From positions 1 to 9,409 of the forward strand of contig JAHEKD010000053.1 of assembly GCA_024638545.1 (NCBI GenBank): a DNA stretch of 9,409 nt. The letters are read 5' to 3'. Under the pieces are notes generated by a model. That model was not told the origin of the DNA, did no database searches, and was given only the letters and a program-made list of their open reading frames with translations. Each line of letters opens with the position of its first letter. The first letter of the stretch is position 1. This document shows, piece after piece, positions 6,053 to 9,409 of the stretch. Both the position numbers and the translations under genes were made by a program. Origin of the DNA: Gammaproteobacteria bacterium. Its GTDB lineage: Bacteria > Pseudomonadota > Gammaproteobacteria > Arenicellales > JAHEKD01.

Positions 6053-6079
6053 TTAGCACTCTTTGTATGAGAGTGCTAA
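6053..6079 (-). promoter_or_regulatory. CIRCE operator (HrcA binding site) upstream of rpoH
   Basis: The arms TTAGCACTC (6053-6061) and GAGTGCTAA (6071-6079) are exact reverse complements separated by nine bases. This equals the CIRCE consensus base for base. CIRCE is the operator of the repressor HrcA, which is kept active by GroEL and released on heat shock; it is usually found before groESL and hrcA/dnaK. Here it lies 41 bases upstream of the rpoH ATG, and the next gene on the other side (ftsX) ends by running towards it, so rpoH is the only sensible target. A promoter is not clear: weak candidates on the minus strand are TATCTT (6086-6091) as -10, or TTGTGC (6102-6107) with ATAAAT (6079-6084). 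The operator would overlap or directly follow the start site. The rest of the leader (6080-6179) is AT-rich with no visible terminator. Confidence 0.95.
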
Positions 6080-6148
6080 TTTATTAAGATAACAGATTTA
6101 TGCACAATTATTGATCTAGGCCGGGATTTTATGTGATATTTTATTAAT

Positions 6149-6197
6149 TTTTGATGAATTTAAGCGCTGATCGAGAAAGTTATTTTGATGGATTTAA
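6149..6197. repeat. Short imperfect direct repeat at the ftsX 3' end
   Basis: TTTTGATGAATTTAA (6149-6163) and TTTTGATGGATTTAA (6183-6197) match at 14 of 15 bases with a 34-base offset. The second copy encodes the last FtsX residues and stop region; the first is non-coding. It may be a remnant of a small local duplication. No function is evident. Confidence 0.5.
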
Positions 6198-7094
6198 TTT
6201 ACTGAGATGCAGGCTAACGGTTATCCATGATGCCAGCCAGCCCAAAAGGCCGCCGCTCAGAAAAATGCCGATCTCCACAGGCAGCGGCAGTCCAGCCAGC
6301 TGATAATCACTTGCATAAAGCTCTGCCAGATGTTCTACCGGCGCATTAAGCCAGTTCATTCCGGTCTTTATCAGTCCCCAGGCAAGCAGGGCACCCAGTA
6401 TCCCCTGGATAAATCCGCTGTATAAAAAAGGTCGCCTAATAAATGTATTGGTGCCGCCTACGCGATTAATAATAATAATTTCATCGCTTTTATTTGCAAT
6501 AGATAATCGCATCGTGTTGCTAATAATCAACAATGCACCGAGTCCAAGTAAGCCGGCAATCATCCATACTGTATATTCAGCTAATTTCAGGATTGCCTGT
6601 AAACGCTGCACCCATTCCAGATCATATTTTAGCTGATCTACTGATTCATCCTCTTCAAGCTGTAAAAGTTGCGGCTGGTATTCTGCAACCGGCAATGTCT
6701 CCGGCATATGAAGAATGAACATGTTTGGCAACGGGTTTTGATCCAGGACATCCAGCGCTTTCCCAAGCCCGCTCATGACCTTGAATTCCTCCAATGCCTC
6801 GTCAGCTTCGACAAACTGTACCTGCGCTATCCAGCTGCGTTGGGTTGCTAACCAGTTTTCCAATCTGGCCACATCCTGATCGGTCGCCTGTTTTTTCAGA
6901 TAGACAGTCGCCTTGGGTTGACCCTGCCATTCGCTACTGACCATTTTCAGGTTATGCGTCAATAGATAAAGGCCTATTGGCAGTGCCAGGGTGATACCCA
7001 GCACAGCAACCGTGAGTAATGTTGGCAAGGGATGACGAAATATATTACCCAGCGTATGGATAAAAACCTGAAAATGCCTGGCCAGATATTTCAT
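6180..7094 (-). CDS. ftsX: Cell division protein FtsX (permease-like partner of FtsE)
   Basis: This 304-residue inner-membrane protein pairs with FtsE in the divisome, where the complex transmits ATP-driven changes to periplasmic activators of cell-wall amidases rather than transporting a solute. The topology is the family's: a cytoplasmic N-terminus, helix 1 at about 22-46, a periplasmic domain at about 50-170, then helices near 174-194, 224-246 and 273-297. The segment RVGGTNTFIRRPFLYSGFIQGILGALLAW (211-239) is the conserved FtsX-type core, close to the E. coli sequence around GATDSFILRPFLYGG. It is shorter than E. coli FtsX (352) mainly at the N-terminus. Its ATG overlaps the ftsE stop (ATGA, 7091-7094), implying translational coupling; no strong Shine-Dalgarno sequence is seen. 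No terminator is visible between its stop and rpoH, so read-through into rpoH is possible. Confidence 0.96.
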   Translation of the reverse strand: MKYLARHFQVFIHTLGNIFRHPLPTLLTVAVLGITLALPIGLYLLTHNLKMVSSEWQGQPKATVYLKKQATDQDVARLENWLATQRSWIAQVQFVEADEALEEFKVMSGLGKALDVLDQNPLPNMFILHMPETLPVAEYQPQLLQLEEDESVDQLKYDLEWVQRLQAILKLAEYTVWMIAGLLGLGALLIISNTMRLSIANKSDEIIIINRVGGTNTFIRRPFLYSGFIQGILGALLAWGLIKTGMNWLNAPVEHLAELYASDYQLAGLPLPVEIGIFLSGGLLGWLASWITVSLHLSKLNPSK

Positions 7095-7768
7095 TGCTGC
7101 GGATGGTATTTAAAGCCATCAATGAGCTGTCCCTCGTAAAGCTGCAGCACCCGTTTTCCATATCTTGCGAGTAATTGCAGATCGTGCGTGGCGATCAATA
7201 CAGTGACATTGTGCTGATTGAAGATGTAAAAAAGATCCATGATTTCCTCTGATAGTTCCGGATCAAGATTCCCGGTCGGTTCATCAGCCAGCAAGATTGA
7301 TGGTCTGTTAACGACCGCTCTGGCAATTCCCACTCGCTGCTGCTCACCGCCGGACAATGCCAGAGGATACAGCCTTTCTTTCCCCAAAAGGTTGACTTTA
7401 TCCAGCGCTGCCCTCACTCTTCGCGACAATTCACCGTGAGGTACTCCGGATACAATTAAGGGCAGTGCCACATTATCAAAAACAGTTCGATCATTCAAAA
7501 GCTTGTGATCCTGATATACGACACCGATATTGCGGCGGTGGTATGGAATTCTGCGTCGCGGCAAATTGACTAAGTCAGCGCCATTGACGGTCACTGAACC
7601 TCGGGTTGCCCGTTCCACCAGGGTAATTAATTTCAACAAGGTGCTTTTACCGGCACCCGAATGACCGGTTAGAAACACCATTTCATCGCTGTCTATCTCA
7701 AACGTAATCCCTTTTAATGCATCATGTCCTGTTGAAAAGCGTTTAAAGACATGCTTGAACTCGATCAT
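7091..7768 (-). CDS. ftsE: Cell division ATP-binding protein FtsE
   Basis: This 225-residue cytoplasmic ABC ATPase drives FtsX and is recruited early to the Z-ring. All nucleotide-binding motifs are intact: Walker A GHSGAGKST (35-43), Q-loop Q86 in VVYQDHKLL, signature LSGGE (138-142), Walker B ILLADEP (158-164), D-loop GNLD (166-169) and switch histidine H195 in IATHD. The signature LSGGEQQRVGIARA, the YQDHKLL stretch and TVFDNVALPL are characteristic of FtsE rather than of lipoprotein exporters. Length matches E. coli (222). It starts 12 bases after the ftsY stop, with no clear Shine-Dalgarno sequence, and overlaps ftsX by four bases, so ftsY-ftsE-ftsX forms a tight operon. Confidence 0.97.
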   Translation of the reverse strand: MIEFKHVFKRFSTGHDALKGITFEIDSDEMVFLTGHSGAGKSTLLKLITLVERATRGSVTVNGADLVNLPRRRIPYHRRNIGVVYQDHKLLNDRTVFDNVALPLIVSGVPHGELSRRVRAALDKVNLLGKERLYPLALSGGEQQRVGIARAVVNRPSILLADEPTGNLDPELSEEIMDLFYIFNQHNVTVLIATHDLQLLARYGKRVLQLYEGQLIDGFKYHPQQ

Positions 7769-7780
7769 TGCTTGAGTGGC

Positions 7781-8770
7781 TTAGGCCTTATCACCAAAAT
7801 TTTCAGGTAAGAGCGCACGTGAAAAATCCCTGGCATTAAATTCCACAAGGTCTTCCATGGATTCGCCAATACCGATAAACCTGACCGGTAATCTGAATTT
7901 TTTTGCAAGTGCAACAACCACACCGCCTTTTGCAGTGCCATCAAGCTTGGTAACCACCAAGCCAGATAGCGGTGTGATTTCATTAAAATTGGAAACCTGC
8001 GAGATAGCATTCTGACCGTTACCTGCGTCTAGCACGATAATTGTCTCATGCGGTAGTGAAGAATCGAGTTTTTCGAGAACACGATTTATTTTTCCTAACT
8101 GATCCATTAAAGATGAATGAGTATGCTGTCGACCTGCCGTATCGATGATCAGTAAATCGATGTTCCGAGCACTTGCCGCCTGATAGGCATCATGAGCAAC
8201 GGCAGCGGAATCAGCGCCATCTGCCTGCGCGATTACCGGCACATCAAGCCTTCGTCCCCACTGCTGCAGCTGCTCAATTGCTGCCGCTCTAAAGGTATCA
8301 CATGCAGCCAGCATGATCCTCTTATTCTGATTTTTATAGTAATTTGCAAGCCGTGCGGCCGTTGTAGTTTTACCCACACCATTAACACCTACAAGCAGTA
8401 AAACGAATGGCTTTTGATCGATAATGATCTCGCCCTGAGATACCGACAGCAATTCCTCGAGCTTTTGAGTAACTGCATCAATGAGCGCAACGACAGAGTT
8501 AATTTTCTTTGACTTAACCTGCTGCCTGATGGTCATCATGACCTCTTCAACCGCCTCAAGCCCCATGTCTGCCAAGATTAAATGATCCTCAAGATCATCC
8601 AGCAGGCCATCATCAAGTTTTTGTGTCGACCTGAACAGGGACGTAAACGCGCTGCGCGTTTTTTTTAGCCTCGACTTGAGTCCTGTGTCAGTAAGATTCT
8701 CGCCTTCTCCGCGGCGAGCGGCTGAATCGTCTTTGACTTTATCTTTTGGTTTTTGCTTAAAGAAAACCAT
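7781..8770 (-). CDS. ftsY: Signal recognition particle receptor FtsY
   Basis: This 329-residue SRP GTPase docks ribosome-SRP complexes at the inner membrane for co-translational insertion. A short charged N-terminal region (1-30) precedes a basic amphipathic segment (about 31-47, LKSRLKKTRSAFTSLF) that in the family binds lipid. The N domain (about 50-115) and GTPase domain follow. Motifs are P-loop GVNGVGKTT (128-136), DTFRAAA (158-164), DTAGR (210-214), TKLDGTAKGG (274-283) and GIGE (300-303). E. coli FtsY has 497 residues; the difference is the long acidic A domain, nearly absent here. DAGNGQNA (248-255) replaces the E. coli DASTGQNA. The ATG at 8768-8770 has no good Shine-Dalgarno sequence. 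It is divergent from rsmD, as in many gammaproteobacteria. Confidence 0.97.
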   Translation of the reverse strand: MVFFKQKPKDKVKDDSAARRGEGENLTDTGLKSRLKKTRSAFTSLFRSTQKLDDGLLDDLEDHLILADMGLEAVEEVMMTIRQQVKSKKINSVVALIDAVTQKLEELLSVSQGEIIIDQKPFVLLLVGVNGVGKTTTAARLANYYKNQNKRIMLAACDTFRAAAIEQLQQWGRRLDVPVIAQADGADSAAVAHDAYQAASARNIDLLIIDTAGRQHTHSSLMDQLGKINRVLEKLDSSLPHETIIVLDAGNGQNAISQVSNFNEITPLSGLVVTKLDGTAKGGVVVALAKKFRLPVRFIGIGESMEDLVEFNARDFSRALLPENFGDKA

Positions 8771-8785
8771 TTAGTGGTATCGTCT

Positions 8786-8809
8786 ATTAAAGTGTCCTGG
8801 GACCAGACA
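8786..8809. promoter_or_regulatory. Near-palindrome and weak -10 in the ftsY/rsmD divergent intergenic region
   Basis: The 70-base gap between the divergent genes ftsY and rsmD must hold promoters for both. TGTC-C-TGG (8793-8800) and CCAGACA (8803-8809) are reverse complements apart from one bulged C. On the minus strand TTTAAT (8786-8791) resembles a -10 box for ftsY, but no convincing -35 is found. On the plus strand GATAAT (8831-8836) is too close to the rsmD ATG unless the message is almost leaderless. Support is weak. Confidence 0.2.
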
Positions 8810-8840
8810 TTTTACTCGAAGCTTTGAATAGATAATATAG

Positions 8841-9401
8841 ATGAAAACTCAATCAGGCAAAATTAGAATCATTAGCGGTGACTATAAAGGTCGTATTTTA
8901 CATTTTCCAGCGATCAGCGGTTTGCGCCCTACGCCGGAACGCATCAGAGAAACCTTATTTAACTGGCTTATGCCCTATATTAGCGGCAGGCGCTGTCTTG
9001 ATCTATTCGCCGGCAGCGGCGCACTGGGCTTTGAAGCCCTTTCAAGAGGCGCCCGGAGCATGACCTTTATTGATGCTAATCGTATCGCAACCCGCGCTAT
9101 TGAAAAAAATATTCTGGTTTTAAACGCTGATCGTGCAAGTGTGTTAAATCTGGATTCACTCAACTACCTGGATGCCTGTAGAGCACAGTTTCATATTGTC
9201 TTTCTTGACCCGCCTTTCAACAGCCACCTTTTACAGTCGTCCATCAACCTGATTGACGAACATGATTTGCTTAATAAAACAGGTTGGCTGTATGCCGAAT
9301 ATTCAAATCACCAACAGCAACCTCATTACCCGGGTCGCTGGAAGCTGCATCGTCAGACCAGTGCGGGTGATGTAAATGCCCAACTATTACAAAATCTGTA
9401 A
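8841..9401 (+). CDS. rsmD: 16S rRNA m2G966 methyltransferase RsmD
   Basis: This 186-residue enzyme is predicted to transfer a methyl group from S-adenosylmethionine to N2 of guanine 966 of 16S rRNA (E. coli numbering) in the small subunit. Motifs include the N-terminal IRIISGDYKGR (8-18), the substrate-side segment GLRPTPERIRETLFNWL (27-43), the SAM-binding loop DLFAGSGALGFEALSRG (54-70), an acidic motif FIDAN (76-80) and the catalytic DPPF (123-126). All resemble E. coli RsmD (198 residues), which has a slightly longer C-terminus. The ATG at 8841 aligns with the family start, although no Shine-Dalgarno sequence is visible (GATAATATAG precedes it). It is transcribed away from ftsY. The stop TAA is at 9399-9401, eight bases before the window ends. 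Confidence 0.96.
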   Translation: MKTQSGKIRIISGDYKGRILHFPAISGLRPTPERIRETLFNWLMPYISGRRCLDLFAGSGALGFEALSRGARSMTFIDANRIATRAIEKNILVLNADRASVLNLDSLNYLDACRAQFHIVFLDPPFNSHLLQSSINLIDEHDLLNKTGWLYAEYSNHQQQPHYPGRWKLHRQTSAGDVNAQLLQNL

Positions 9402-9404
9402 GGA
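9399..9404 (+). promoter_or_regulatory. Possible ribosome binding site of a gene beginning beyond the window
   Basis: TAAGGA overlaps the rsmD stop codon and is followed by TAGCG to the window edge, with no start codon yet. It has the form and place of a Shine-Dalgarno site for a tightly coupled next gene; coaD often follows rsmD in gammaproteobacteria, but nothing here shows which gene it is. Confidence 0.3.
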
Positions 9405-9409
9405 TAGCG

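Noticed and set aside
7765..8010. An 81-codon frame on the minus strand in the ftsY 3' region
   Set aside because: It is an alternate frame of ftsY, whose conserved GTPase motifs occupy the true frame to residue 329.
1..9409. Mobile element, CRISPR array, prophage or defence island
   Set aside because: No transposase, integrase, regularly spaced repeats or terminal repeats are seen; all genes are housekeeping types in familiar order.

Overview
The window looks like a chromosomal segment of a gammaproteobacterium of moderate GC content. The evidence is the conserved block rsmD <> ftsY-ftsE-ftsX-rpoH, a thiBPQ thiamine transporter behind a TPP riboswitch, and a YciA-type thioesterase, all with recognisable similarity to the Escherichia coli proteins but clearly not enteric. 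Short FtsY and FtsX proteins and a HrcA-type operator also point outside the Enterobacterales. The genus cannot be fixed from the sequence. No mobile element, tRNA, rRNA or CRISPR array is visible, and no stretch over 300 bases lacks a gene.

Left part (plus strand): the 3' end of a SixA-like phosphohistidine phosphatase gene (2-205), then a promoter, a TPP (THI-box) riboswitch and the operon thiB-thiP-thiQ (419-3738). This encodes a periplasmic binding protein, a fused two-domain permease and an ATPase for thiamine/TPP uptake. The leader shows a legible switch: one segment (391-400) can pair either with the aptamer P3 strand (283-292) or, through its first seven bases, with the thiB Shine-Dalgarno region (407-413). 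A perfect 17-bp inverted repeat sits at the thiB stop codon.

Middle (minus strand): a YciA-like acyl-CoA thioesterase gene, whose 3' end overlaps thiQ tail to tail by 8 bp, and an EamA/DMT-family ten-helix transporter gene with a TTG start. A bidirectional hairpin terminator (about 5113-5140) separates these from rpoH.

Right part: rpoH (heat-shock sigma-32), ftsX, ftsE and ftsY on the minus strand, and rsmD divergently on the plus strand. FtsY is the signal-recognition-particle receptor; FtsE and FtsX form the ABC-like complex that couples divisome assembly to septal peptidoglycan hydrolysis; RsmD methylates 16S rRNA.

The main regulatory surprise is a perfect CIRCE element (6053-6079, arms TTAGCACTC / GAGTGCTAA, 9-bp spacer) in the rpoH leader. 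It implies that the repressor HrcA controls the heat-shock sigma factor itself, joining two systems usually treated as separate. A weak hairpin with the rpoH Shine-Dalgarno sequence in its loop lies just downstream. The genes are otherwise ordinary housekeeping genes; the interest is in the control elements.
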